Assembly: GCA_032718475.1 (NCBI GenBank)
Contig: JAUCBJ010003955.1
Span: 1 to 58,375, forward strand
DNA from: Nemertoderma westbladi
Taxonomy: Eukaryota; Xenacoelomorpha; Nemertodermatida; Nemertodermatidae
Reading direction: 5' to 3'
DNA length: 58,375 bases
Made by a program: the position numbers and the translations under genes. Positions 47,820-57,737 of this stretch are shown here, one piece after another; within the stretch, counting starts at the first letter, position 1; every line of letters starts with the position of its first letter. The notes under the pieces were generated by a model. It ran no database searches. It saw only the letters and a list, made by a program, of their open reading frames with translations, and was not told the DNA's origin.

Positions 47820-48911
47820 TGTTCGCGCTTTTAGACCTTTAGCAGTTTAACCTGCCAATTTTAGTTGTCTTCTTGTTTATAAATCGACTTTAGCCTAGAC
47901 CAATTATTTAATGTACTGAAGTTACATCCGCCGAAGCCAGTCTGTGCGCGATCATTCACCCACAGTTAAGGGAGACTGGATTCGGGTGCTTTGAAGTTAT
48001 TGCGGTGCAGACCTATATGTATTATTCGATTGATCGTTACTATATAATCTCTGACAAATATATTTACTTTCGGGGAAATATTAACAGTTCCTTTAGGACG
48101 TGGCGCTTTAAGTATAAAAACAGAGTTATGACTTATACTAATCACAACCAGATGGCTACTGAGTTTCGTAAATAGCGCATTCTATAGGAGATGCTTTATT
48201 ATCTGTCACACTACTTCACACGACTTCACACTACTGCACACTGATCTGCCGACCGTCACTGAATTTGATCATATATAAGGAAGATCGCAACTGACACTTG
48301 TAGGGATTATGAAATAGCATTTAATTCACACAAAACCACTATAATTTAAGTCGCAGTTGCTACTGGTAACCTGTTCCTCTCACCTTCAGTAATCAAGAAG
48401 ATTGGGGGTTTTATGAGTATTCATCGGTATTATCCAAATATATCAGCAATATATATCCATATAACAACAATTAATAACAGAAGTAAAATAATGCGGTGAA
48501 CAATCAGTATGTGTTACTTAATGCAAAAACCGTAAGTTATAAATGCAGAGTTCAATGAGTCAGTATGTCGGTAGGTGCCGAGAGTTGTTCAGATAATAGA
48601 TTTACGTTCTTATAATCAAAGCCATCAGATGTTTAGGCCAAAGTCTGAAACTTCCGAAACAGAAGTACAGAATAATTCCAAGCCGGTTCTTAGGCTCAGA
48701 AAGGTAAACAAAGACCGTAATGCATTGCGCGGTTTTCCATAGGCCCCTGTTCAACATAAAGTGAAAATCGCTCTGATTGGCTGTGCAGAACAAAGAGGTT
48801 CCACGTCCTCAGGAAATTAGCTGACAGATTTCGTCATCTGAGCTCCAATCTTTTAGAGTATTATGCGCATTGTGGCAAAAATGACTTGTTATGTCCGCTA
48901 AAGCTTTTACA
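47820..48911 (-). repeat. 5' LTR of the BEL/Pao element
   Basis: 1092 bp. On the minus strand it begins TGTAAAAGCTTTAGCGG and ends gcgcgaaca. Compared with the 3' LTR it shows about 11 substitutions plus a 50-base and a 10-base indel. It contains the short tandem text cacactacttcacacgactt near 48207-48240. Confidence 0.93.
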
Positions 48912-48916
48912 TTATG
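48912..48916. repeat. Target-site duplication of the BEL/Pao insertion (right)
   Basis: ttatg, identical to 30606-30610. Five-base duplications are usual for BEL/Pao integrases. Confidence 0.93.
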
Positions 48917-49735
48917 TGCTTTTCCCCTATCTTCCATTTTGTTTTTGTCTTGGTTTTTCTGTTTCTTGTGATTTCTTACTCTGTAAAAATTCCCCGGCAA
49001 CTCATCACCTTAACCAATATGTAGACAGCTATCATTATGTTGCATTCTACCTAACCATGCGCTTTAAGTAGATACCTCATAATCCTATGTAACCTACCTA
49101 ATCCAATTATACCATTCAGTATGTAGACACATGACCACTCCTGGGATTTCCCTATCAACTTCTCCCACCCTTTATATCCCAACCTGCAACCCTATATTTG
49201 TACTTTAGATTGACAGCTTACAACTAACTCGGTGTATTTTCCCTATGAATGAATTATTTAATTATCATCCAAACATTCGGATAAATAAGATGAAATATGC
49301 ATGTAGAATATACTGTTGGTAGCGCACAAACTAGGTAGGTTGTTAAGAGGTGGTTTACTAAATTATTAAAATAAATAAAGGTATTAAAATTATTATTATT
49401 ATTGCATATTATTATTAATAAAAGTATTAGAGTTCCAGGGTCATTAAAAATATTGCTTTCCGTAACGATGTGGTGTTTGGTGGGATCCCCTCGCAGATTG
49501 TATAATGTAAGTTCGTATCCGCAGCGCGGTGACACAGTTTGCATATGCAGGTATCAGTCGGTCGCCAGCATTTTGGCGTGTCGCAGCATCGTTGGTGGCA
49601 GCCGTTAACGATCAGCTGAGCGGCCGCGCGACGCCTGAACCCGTATAGGGGCTCGATGTCTAGGCCAGTGCTGCCCGTACCGTTATTATCGAAAACTTCG
49701 AGTAAGTCCGTTGAAGAGGAGTACTTTGAGATACT
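48917..49735. other. Original flank to the right of the insertion
   Basis: No gene supported. At 49206-49245 it contains a 40-base piece (attgacagcttacaactaac then tcggtgtattttccctat) also present at 50173-50215 and, inverted, at 29930-29965. It is a loose piece of the Penelope-like element. Confidence 0.6.
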
Positions 49736-50462
49736 TCCCTATCACAATTACCTTACGTTATACAGTACATACATGTGTTTTTCCGTCATTGGCTCGTGAG
49801 GGGTCGCTCGTGTCGTATGTTGTTGCGCTGTCCATTAAACCGTTCGTGAAGTTTCTGTCTCGTTTGGCCTATGTAGTATAGAGTAGGGTGGCAGTGGCAC
49901 CAGGCCAAGTAACATACAGTGTGGGACTTACATGTATAGTGTCCTTTTATCTTTTCACCCCATGGTGTCTGTTGTATGTTAGTGATAGTTTTGCATGTAA
50001 GGCAGCGGCTAGAGTTACATGGCTCATTAGTGGTGTTATTTGTGTGTGTTTGCGATTGAGTTTTATTTTTGGTTAGTATTTGTCCTAGTGATGTGGGGTT
50101 CTTCGTGACTACATTAATGTTGATGTCAAGATCGTAGTTTTTGGAGTATCTACGTACAGTATTTTGGAACATAGATTGACAGCTTACAACTAACTCGATG
50201 TATATTTTCCCTATCGCAATTACCTTACGCTATACAGTACATACATACACGTTAACCTTTCTGGGATTCACCTATCAGGTATTCCCCTTTAAAACTTATA
50301 TATATATATATAGACCCCCACCTTTTCCTGTTAGTTGCCAGTACATAGTCTGATGCAGACCGGTAGGTCGAAAACGTGTACTATTGTATCTTTACCTAAT
50401 ATAATATAACCAACTAAAGACCCTCAATACTTTATTTTTTCTATCATCTTTACACTATTGCC
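49736..50462 (-). mobile_element. Penelope-like element fragment (GIY-YIG end), right inverted copy
   Basis: The mirror image of 29690-30350. The endonuclease frame (50172-49786) keeps CNSSRCLTCKTI and YYIGQTRQ and differs from the left copy by very few residues. It ends abruptly after the shared text ctcacgagccaatgacgg, where it is joined to another copy of the element's own upstream text (49736-49775 repeats 50212-50247). The copy is a rearranged fragment. Confidence 0.75.
50350..50373 (+). ncRNA. Hammerhead-ribozyme-like core (degenerate), second copy
   Basis: CTGATG at 50350-50355, hairpin GACC/GGTC at 50358-50369, GAAA at 50370-50373. The flanks agtac (50340-50344) and gtact (50378-50382) can pair here but not in the copy at 29757. 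One additional base before the conserved A weakens the case. Confidence 0.3.
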
Positions 50463-51308
50463 CTATTATATAATTACATATTCATTTATGTATTATTACA
50501 TTGCTACATTCTTAGCTACATTGCTTACAGTTTTCATGGTCATTTCTGATAGTTTCTGAAAGTGTCACAAAAGTTGTAACTTTTATTCTGTTTGATACCT
50601 CAACTTTTCAACTCGACTGCTGTAAATCCGACTAAATTATTAGCATGCCAAAATCGGAGCGATGACGATGACAACAATTTGACTAAAAGTGCCAATTCGA
50701 TAAAGCTCCGCCATCTTCCTGGCTCGCCCCACAAATACATTAGACCGTTTGCATTCTCGGGCGGAAGCAACACATTTGTCAAAATTATAAAATAGGGAGG
50801 AAGATGTGAAGAAAAAGAATACCAGGTTTTCACTTTTCGGCCGAAATTCTACTGGCATTTTATATGAAGAATTTGTATTTTTACAAATTTCTCCTCATTA
50901 AGCGTTTAACCTGTGTAGATAATAATTATTCATTAATTATTTTGGTTAGAATCAGCCCTTCTGAAAAACCTGTGGTTTTAGTGAAAACCTGGTATTCTTC
51001 ACTACAAACACTTCAATGCAAGGGGTACAAAGTGAAATATAAGAGCAGAAACTCTAGTTATATTGGTGTTGTAAGGAGCCACGATTCTAAATAAAACAAA
51101 TTCCTTTTATCATATGGTTAACACACGTCTTCAGTGATATAAATATATATTAAAATGTTTACATAATTTACATATTAACATTAATATGTTCACGGTTAAA
51201 TTTAATTGAATAATATAAATCGATAAATTCGATATTTTTACTCTGTAACAATACTAATACATAACTATATAAATATGATATGACAATATTAATTATTATT
51301 AACCTCAC
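50463..51308. other. Intron sequence next to GT31 exon 1
   Basis: No additional gene supported. Short open frames here lack features of real proteins. Confidence 0.5.
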
Positions 51309-51683
51309 CTGATATTCCTTTTCGACAATAAGCTGAGATATGTTGTCATGGTATCCCAACGCGAATATGACTTTAATCCCGTTAATTTTCTCGAATTTTC
51401 GATGCCCCCAGGTTTCCCTTATCACTTTCCGCTTTTCATATTCATCGCTTCTCGATTTCACTATAACAACGGCTAGAAGTTGATTCGTAGATCTACATCC
51501 ATCAGGATTCTCTATAAGATAACTGTATGGGAACGGAACTGTATCACTATTATTAGAATTATCGTTAGTTTCACTTCCAGTACCTCTGTAATACTGAATT
51601 AACGTGTAGATTGAAACCAACACCGCTACGGATGTCAGAATAGATTTAGTTTTATATCGATTGAGGTACCAGTCAAATCTCAT
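51309..51683 (-). CDS. GT31 beta-1,3-galactosyltransferase-like gene, exon 1 (type II membrane N-terminus)
   Basis: From ATG at 51683 the exon encodes 125 residues and ends at donor GTGAGG (51308-51303) in phase 0. It has a short basic cytosolic tail, one hydrophobic segment at about residues 16-31 (SILTSVAVLVSIYTLI) typical of a type II Golgi enzyme, and an Asn/Ser-rich stem. The start of the GT31 domain follows: LLAVVIVKSR, then RKVIRETWG at about residue 90, and KVIFALG. An upstream in-frame ATG at 51731 would add 16 residues and cannot be excluded. The match in phase and family motif order to exon 2, 41 kb away on the same strand, is the basis for joining them. Confidence 0.85.
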
Positions 51684-52152
51684 CGCTTCGCAATAAAAAT
51701 GTAAATGTAAAAAAAGTATGTTAGAAAACACAAAATATCATATTTTAAATAATAAAACAATTAATTAATTACCTATATAATTAATAATTTATACAATGTA
51801 CGACTGAATTATTTTTACTTAGTCTACTGACTCCTAGTAAACTACGAAATATTTTAAGAGTTGTTATTGACTAACAAATAATTGTAGGTGATACTAACTG
51901 TATATAGTTGGCAAGCTATTGAGTATGCAGTTTAGTTCTACTATACGGCACTTTGTTAAGGCCTACTGGAAATAATTTGGCACATGTGCCAAAAGTATTA
52001 GACGATTTTTAGTTATCAGGTTTTCGGTATTCAGAATAAAGTCCAATGTTGTAGTTATTGGGGTTAGTGAAGGAGCAGGTTATACAAAGAGAGAGAGGGA
52101 GTTTAGCATCGGGTCAAACCATAATACTATAACAATAAAATCGACAGATCGA
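51684..52152. other. Upstream region of the GT31 gene
   Basis: AT-rich. It should contain the 5' UTR and promoter of the gene, but I see no decisive promoter element. Confidence 0.4.
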
Positions 52153-52370
52153 CGCAATAAAAATTCATCCCTCTCCAGGGGAAATTCGTCGCAAATATTA
52201 CAGCTGATTACTCTCAAAAATAAAACTGTAATCTGTTCTATTGTGTTTAGTTTATTGTTTCGGTTAAAATAACGTGCCACTGCAATCTGCTCCTTTCCCT
52301 AAATTGAGAATTTAACATTAGGGCGGGATATTAATTCGCCAAGATGAGATTTGCGTTCAGTTTCCTGTCC
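52153..52370 (+). repeat. Dispersed repeat R1, copy 2
   Basis: Shares with copy 1 (5461-5632) the blocks cagctg..tactc, tagtttattgtttcggtta, ataacgtgccact and gggatattaattcgc. It shares with copy 3 the preceding block tccctctccagggg. It is followed by C-rich sequence. Confidence 0.75.
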
Positions 52371-52389
52371 CACCCCCCCACCTCCACCC

Positions 52390-52580
52390 CTGTGTCCCAA
52401 TGGGACACCTCCAATGTTATATGTCTGGTTGGAGATGAGTGCATTGTACTTGTCACTGTGAACACGACGTAGCATTCTTGAGTATGCCATCCAGAGATTT
52501 GGTGTCCCCAGTACAGCAGTTAGACCCCAGCATGGACTCCCATACAGGAGTTCTGGCTCTAATGCTGCTCTAAATAATCA
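52390..52580 (-). pseudogene. Short LINE fragment of the same family as 27480-28022
   Basis: On the minus strand the segment reads LLYGSPCWG-like text, then a SRMLRRVHSDKYNALISNQT block that parallels FTRMLRRVHCVKYNAHISNQ of the larger fragment. Frameshifts and a small insertion break it. It is only about 190 bases long. Confidence 0.7.
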
Positions 52581-54402
52581 AACCTCAAATTGATTGACAA
52601 TAAAATTTAAACATATAAACATATCGTTTTATTGTCTAGTATAAACGCAATATTTACTATTATACCACCACTTATAATCTTTCTACTTAAATTGCATATT
52701 ATTAACAAATTGAAGTCTAGAAATTATATTATTATTATTGTACGTGAACTACAAAACATTATCACTAAAAATAACCGAACATTATAATATGAGCACCGAA
52801 TATGTAACACCCGAAAGGTTATTGTCCAACATCAGGGTTACATACTCATTAAATGCGTTCGGGGGGACCCCATTACCATCTACCAACCCAACACAGTAGC
52901 ACAAATATAATTAATAGCGAAACTAAATGATACGCCTTATACCGTCACCACAACAACTGTTCAAAGCTAATAAAGATATGTCGTCTTATTGAGTAAAGGG
53001 CCGTTCATAAATAATATCACGGTTTTTCTACATAATTTTGTCAAGCGCCTCCCACGTCACAGTCTGTCAGAAAATTATAGACTTACCTCAGCAACATAAT
53101 GGGTAACCATTTCAAATTGTCAACAAAAAAAAAAAATTCGCCTAAAGAAACATTTTATCACAAGTCGCAGTCACAGATTTTAAAATAATTTTTTATTTAC
53201 CCTACCCCCTCACCCCTACTCTTCAAATAACCGTGACGTTATTTATAAAAGGCCATTTATGGATTTATTTAATCGATTTTTAAATACCGTAACTATAGAA
53301 CAGTATCCCTTAGTAAAAAATAGAATTATTGATATATTATTGATTCAATAAGGGGCTATCCATTCAAGGCCCCAAGCGACTACCGTATTTTATTAGACAT
53401 CGCACTTTTATTTGATATAACATGTCAATTCGACACTTTATCCTTTACACATGTCAGTATATCAAAATGTCATATACAAATTTACATTTTTGACATAGAC
53501 ATGTCATAACATCAAATTTAAACTTTTAAATTGACATTTTAAAAAAATTCGTACTTGTCAGAATGTCATTTTCAAATTGACATTTAATATTGAGACATGC
53601 CAGAATGTCAAAATGTAATTTTCAAACTAAGAAAATTGGACATGTAAATATGAAAATAAAATTTTTCTTATGTCAAAAAGCCAAAATCTCAATAAAAAAA
53701 TGTTTTAGACATTTTGACAGTCTTTTTTAAATGTGAAGTTAAACACATTTGGAAATTCGGACATGTTTGAATGTAAATTTAAAAATGTCATTTGACGTCC
53801 GGCATGTCTAAATTCAAAAGGTCGATTTGATTTCCTATAGCAAATAAGATAAATAAAGTTTGCTCTCTAAAAGATGCACGGTGGTCGCCGCTATGGCCAT
53901 TCCTTCAAATATTAAAATATCAAAAGTATTTCCTATTCAAGTAGTTTAATGGGTAATTAAATTATTAGATTCAGAAAGCTTTCATGACGACCCACACAAA
54001 TAATATGGTAAACTTAACCTAGATAAAAGTGTACTTCACCTGAAATTGATTCTAGATCTGTCGCATGGCTGTTAACAAAATCTATTTATCTATGAATGGG
54101 GTTCAATAATATTCATTATTATTTTATAGCTATGCCGCTACTTTCACACAATAATTAGATACAGGTGTTGACACTTAAATATTTAAACACTAACAGAGTG
54201 AACACTTAATAAAGTGCCGATATCAATAATGACATTTCATATTACCCTGGAGGCAGCGTCGATATGAAACAGCTTCCAGAGTAATAAGAAATCGCCAGTT
54301 ACCAGGACGCGCACTACATTTCAGAACATTGAAATTCTAGCCTGAATATATTATCAGAATCATATGAATGAAACTGGCCAGGTATATAAATTCCTTTTCT
54401 TG
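52581..54402. other. Non-coding AT-rich sequence with ATGTC-rich stretch
   Basis: No gene supported. From about 53400 to 53830 the words gacatgtc, aatgtca and aaattgacatttt recur in both orientations without a fixed period, giving a quasi-palindromic low-complexity tract. Confidence 0.55.
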
Positions 54403-54478
54403 GGGGATATAAACCCTGACAAGGGATATAAACCCTGGCAAGGGATATAAACCCTGGCAAGGGATATAAACACGGACA
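54403..54478. repeat. 19-bp minisatellite, about 4 copies
   Basis: Unit gggatataaaccctggcaa, four copies with small end variations. Confidence 0.9.
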
Positions 54479-54824
54479 TATAAACCTAATTAATATACAT
54501 TTTTGATGTACAAAATTGCAATAACAACTAATTAAACTGTACACAGCGGAGAGAAAATTAACAGAAATTAACTTAAAACAAAAATTAAATTAATACCGAT
54601 TCAAAAACCCTGAATATAACGCCATTATACATAAATACTGGCGTTTCACACAACAACTGTCAATGATAACAACTGACCTGTAATTAAAGCATCTTGAGAA
54701 TTGTTTAACAAACTTTATTGATAAACTGGTAAACCTCCCTGAAAATTCACTGGTGAAATAATTCAATTACTTGATAAATACATAAATAATTTTAAATGGA
54801 ATTTATAACAACATTTACGGGATA

Positions 54825-54993
54825 CAATCAAAATTAATCCCTCTCCAGGGGCAAATCGACGCAAACACACAGCTGATTACTCTCGAAAATGAAAGTGTAC
54901 CCTGCTATACGTTTACATTTGTTTACTGTTTTGTTTAGAAAAACGTGCCACTAGACAAGATATTAATTCGTTGAGATAGGATTAGCGTCCAGT
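54825..54993 (+). repeat. Dispersed repeat R1, copy 3 (diverged)
   Basis: Shares tccctctccagggg, acagctgattactct, acgtgccact and gatattaattcg with copy 2. It ends at a 20-base C run (54994-55013). Confidence 0.65.
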
Positions 54994-55013
54994 CCCCCCC
55001 CCCCCCCCCCCCC

Positions 55014-55361
55014 TCTATCTATATTATCTTGGCTATACTATTATAGTAAACATCGTATATACGGTTCAGGGAGCTGGAGCGGTTGTTGGAGCTGAAAGTG
55101 AAGAAGAATGTTTGCAAAAAATTACCGAACTGCATAATTAATTAATTACACACGATATTTAGCTCATTTAGGGCATTGAATTAACACTCAACTACTTGAT
55201 CCGTTTTAGAGAAAACCAAGTTCACTGCACTACATAATATAAAGAAAGAATCAAATAGCTATATGAAACGAACGCTCTTAAAATTCTATCAAAAATAAAG
55301 TTGAACGACATTTATGGTAAAACACGTGATTTAAATGAAACTCAAAAGTGTTTGGCTGTGC
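55014..55361. other. Intergenic sequence between R1 copy 3 and the CLUH 3' end
   Basis: No feature recognised. Confidence 0.5.
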
Positions 55362-55367
55362 TTTATT
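55362..55367 (-). terminator. CLUH: Polyadenylation signal of CLUH
   Basis: Minus strand AATAAA 54 bases after the stop codon, implying a very short 3' UTR. A later signal could also be used. Confidence 0.6.
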
Positions 55368-55420
55368 AACTAATATTTAATTGAAACGCTAAATTGATCT
55401 AATCTCACTGAGATGTACAT

Positions 55421-57321
55421 TCATGATACTTCCTCTTCTATGTAACCAGGTTTAGCTACTACAGGTGGTGTGACGTCACCGGCCCCTGGCAACCGAGTGA
55501 CGTCACCACGCACCCGGGAGGTGGGACTGACGCTGGAGGGGGGGCCGCCGATAGCGGCGCCCGTTAGGACGCCCAACCCAGCGGCGGCGCCCCCTAGCGA
55601 CTCCTTCTCGCGAGCGGGGGACGACGCGAACATGTACTCGTTGGTTACCATGCCGACCGGGAGCGCCTCCGAGGAACCCGGCGACGACACGGTCGCCCCT
55701 AGCAACTCGGCGCCCCCATCGATAGCGGGAGCGGCGATCTCCACACCGCCTCGCTCGTTAGACGCTCGCTTCGCTCGTTCACTCTCCTTCCCTTCGTTCA
55801 ACGCCTCCGATAAACTCGACAACTCCTCGGGAGAGAGTCGGATGACGCTGAAGATGTGGACACCGTTGAGAGAGTTAAGGAAGTCGACGACGTTGCTATG
55901 CGGGGGCGGAGTGAGTTTAAGAGGAGTCACACCACCGCGGCTCTGAGCCGCCGCCGCCCCCCGAGTGTGGCACACCTCGTTGATGGTCTTCTGCAGCCGC
56001 ACCGCTTGGGCGGTTAGGTGTTTAAGTTTCTCGGAGCTGTCGCGAGTTTTAGGATGGGCGTCGCCGTATTGCCCTTTATAGATCGCGAACGCCTCCCGTT
56101 CGTGCAGCAAAGCGGTGCGAAAGTCGCCCTGACACGAGTAAATACACGCGAGTAGATGGAAGGCGAACGCCACGCGGACGCTCTTAGCCCCGAAGTAAAC
56201 CTTAAACATATCGAGGGAGTGTTCCAAGAACTTAATAGAAGTCTCGAAATCGCCCGCGAAGGAGAGTATACAACCGATAGAACCATCTATGACTGCCAAC
56301 TCTGGGTGACTATCACCGTGTAAAAGCAACACGAGGTAGCGAGCTCGGTACGCGAGTCGTAAAGACTGCGAAACATTCCCGGTACTGAAGGTGTACAGAG
56401 ATAGAAGTCGGTAGTCTTCCACCACAGAGGGATGGTCCACCCCCAGACACCTCTCGGCCATTAGACAGGCTTTCTGCATGTTGGTAACCGCCTCGGCGAG
56501 GTCCCCCAGTATGTAGGAGAGATGGGCGAGCTTCCTGAGGCAGCGGGCGATGTCCTCGTGGAGGGGTCCGTAGACGTTGTTGAAGACGTTGAGCGCTTCC
56601 GCGATGCATTCGAAACCCTCGCGGATGTTCCCCTGACTCGTCTTCATCTCTCCGGTCTGCAACAGAAGATTGCCGTCCGCGCTCCTCGGGTTGATGTGTT
56701 TAACGAGCGGGAAAACGTTGAGAATGTCGTCTTCCGAGAACGGGGGTTTAATCTTTGACTCGAAGTTGTAGTTTTTAAGTTGAATTTGAACTCCAACAGT
56801 CGCGCTAATATGTCGGAGGAGGGAGATCTTCTGTAGTCCGGAAGATTCAACGAGTTCCTCTATGGAGGAGCACGGGGTATCCTCACTAACCGCGAAGTAT
56901 TCGCGACATTCCCGGCGGATATCCGCCCACAACCCAGCGGGTGTTAGTTGCGTCCACGATAGATCCACGCTCATCGCGGACCCGTTCCGCGCCCCTCCGC
57001 TTCGCTTCTTCCCGCGGGATTTCTTCGCTTTGTGGTTCCCGTTGGTCGCGGGGGCGCTCCCGTTGCTACCGTTACCAGCGGTCTCCTCGGTGCCCTCGGG
57101 CGCGCGGGGGTGGGGCCCCGGACACGCGCCCAGGTAGCAGTTGAGGAAGTGGCTCAGCGCGGCCGCGGTGTTGCCCATGTCCAGGTGCTGCACGTAGGCC
57201 CGGAGGATGTGTTTGGTGCTGCGACTCACCAGGTCTTCTAACGCCAGCGCCCGCACGTGGCGTAACTCCGGTATGGCGGCAGCGAGGCCGGCAATAACGC
57301 CAACATAACGCGAGTTTATAC
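55421..57321 (-). CDS. CLUH: CLUH (clustered mitochondria protein homolog), last exon
   Basis: CLUH is a cytosolic RNA-binding protein that controls mRNAs of nuclear-encoded mitochondrial proteins and mitochondrial distribution. This single exon encodes about the last 633 residues, roughly half of a typical CLUH. The acceptor is cctag at 57326-57322, and the exon continues a split Gly codon into GINSRYVG, then AAIPELRHVRALALEDLVSR, typical of the segment after the Clu domain. A low-complexity insert (Gly/Asn, then basic KKSRGKKRSGG) follows, then IRRECREYF. The tetratricopeptide region (GDLAEAVTNMQKACLMAER, GDFETSIKFLEHSLDMFKVY, GDFRTALLHEREAFAIYKGQ) spans about residues 230-430. The tail is a long Ala/Gly/Pro-rich extension. 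There is no start codon here because earlier exons lie to the right of the window. The exon is GC-rich compared with its surroundings. Confidence 0.93.
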
Positions 57322-57737
57322 CTAGGATGTGAAATAGTAACGAAAATTAAAAATTCAGCTGAATAAAGTAAAACATTATTTCACTTTCACTTTATATTTT
57401 ACTATTTATATTACAGTATGTTATAATAATACTAAATTAATTGAATAAGAAGTTAGGCATAGAGTCATGGCAGGACCATGGCCATGGCAGGACGCAGTAC
57501 CGGACCGGTACAATACAACATGCAAACTCTTTCACTTTCAGGTTCAGCCTATTTCCGAATAGTTTCGCAGACCTGCAAGATGCAATTAACGGCTTGTCAA
57601 ATAAAACCCAAATATTTAAAAAATAATGGGGAAATTCTGAAATTCAGATAAATTTGGTGAATAATGAATATGTTACCTGAATAACCAATGAATAACTAAT
57701 GAGACTGTTCTCATTATTTTTTAATATTTTCTGTACC
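57322..57737. other. CLUH intron (partial)
   Basis: Begins with the inferred acceptor of the last CLUH exon on the minus strand. AT-rich, nothing else recognised. Confidence 0.6.

Larger units (their letters stand above)
30611..48911 (-). mobile_element. Full-length 18.3-kb BEL/Pao LTR retrotransposon with accessory ORFs
   Basis: Two direct LTRs with TG..CA ends flank an internal region of about 16.1 kb. In the sense direction it carries a leader of about 2 kb, gag (coiled coil, DUF1759-type capsid region, zinc knuckles), aspartic protease, reverse transcriptase, RNase H and integrase in the BEL/Pao order, a 1.8-kb non-coding gap, and three further ORF groups (X, Y, Z). Typical BEL/Pao elements are much shorter, and the added length lies mostly in the leader and after integrase. 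Several stops and frameshifts interrupt gag and pol, so this copy is not autonomous as read. It lies in the sense orientation within intron 1 of the GT31 gene. Confidence 0.93.
9925..51308 (-). other. Very large first intron of the GT31 gene
   Basis: The inferred intron runs from donor GTGAGG at 51308 to acceptor cag ending at 9925, about 41.4 kb. It contains the 12.3-kb satellite array, the 18.3-kb BEL/Pao element (same strand as the gene), Penelope and LINE fragments, and a small plus-strand secreted-protein gene. The link rests on phase and on family motif continuity, not on transcript data. Confidence 0.7.

Noticed and set aside
50592-51094. Small genes between the Penelope fragment and GT31 exon 1
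   Set aside because: Overlapping short frames on both strands, no conserved feature, within the inferred intron.
55470-57244. Plus-strand open frames opposite CLUH
   Set aside because: GC-rich antisense shadows of a clearly conserved minus-strand exon.
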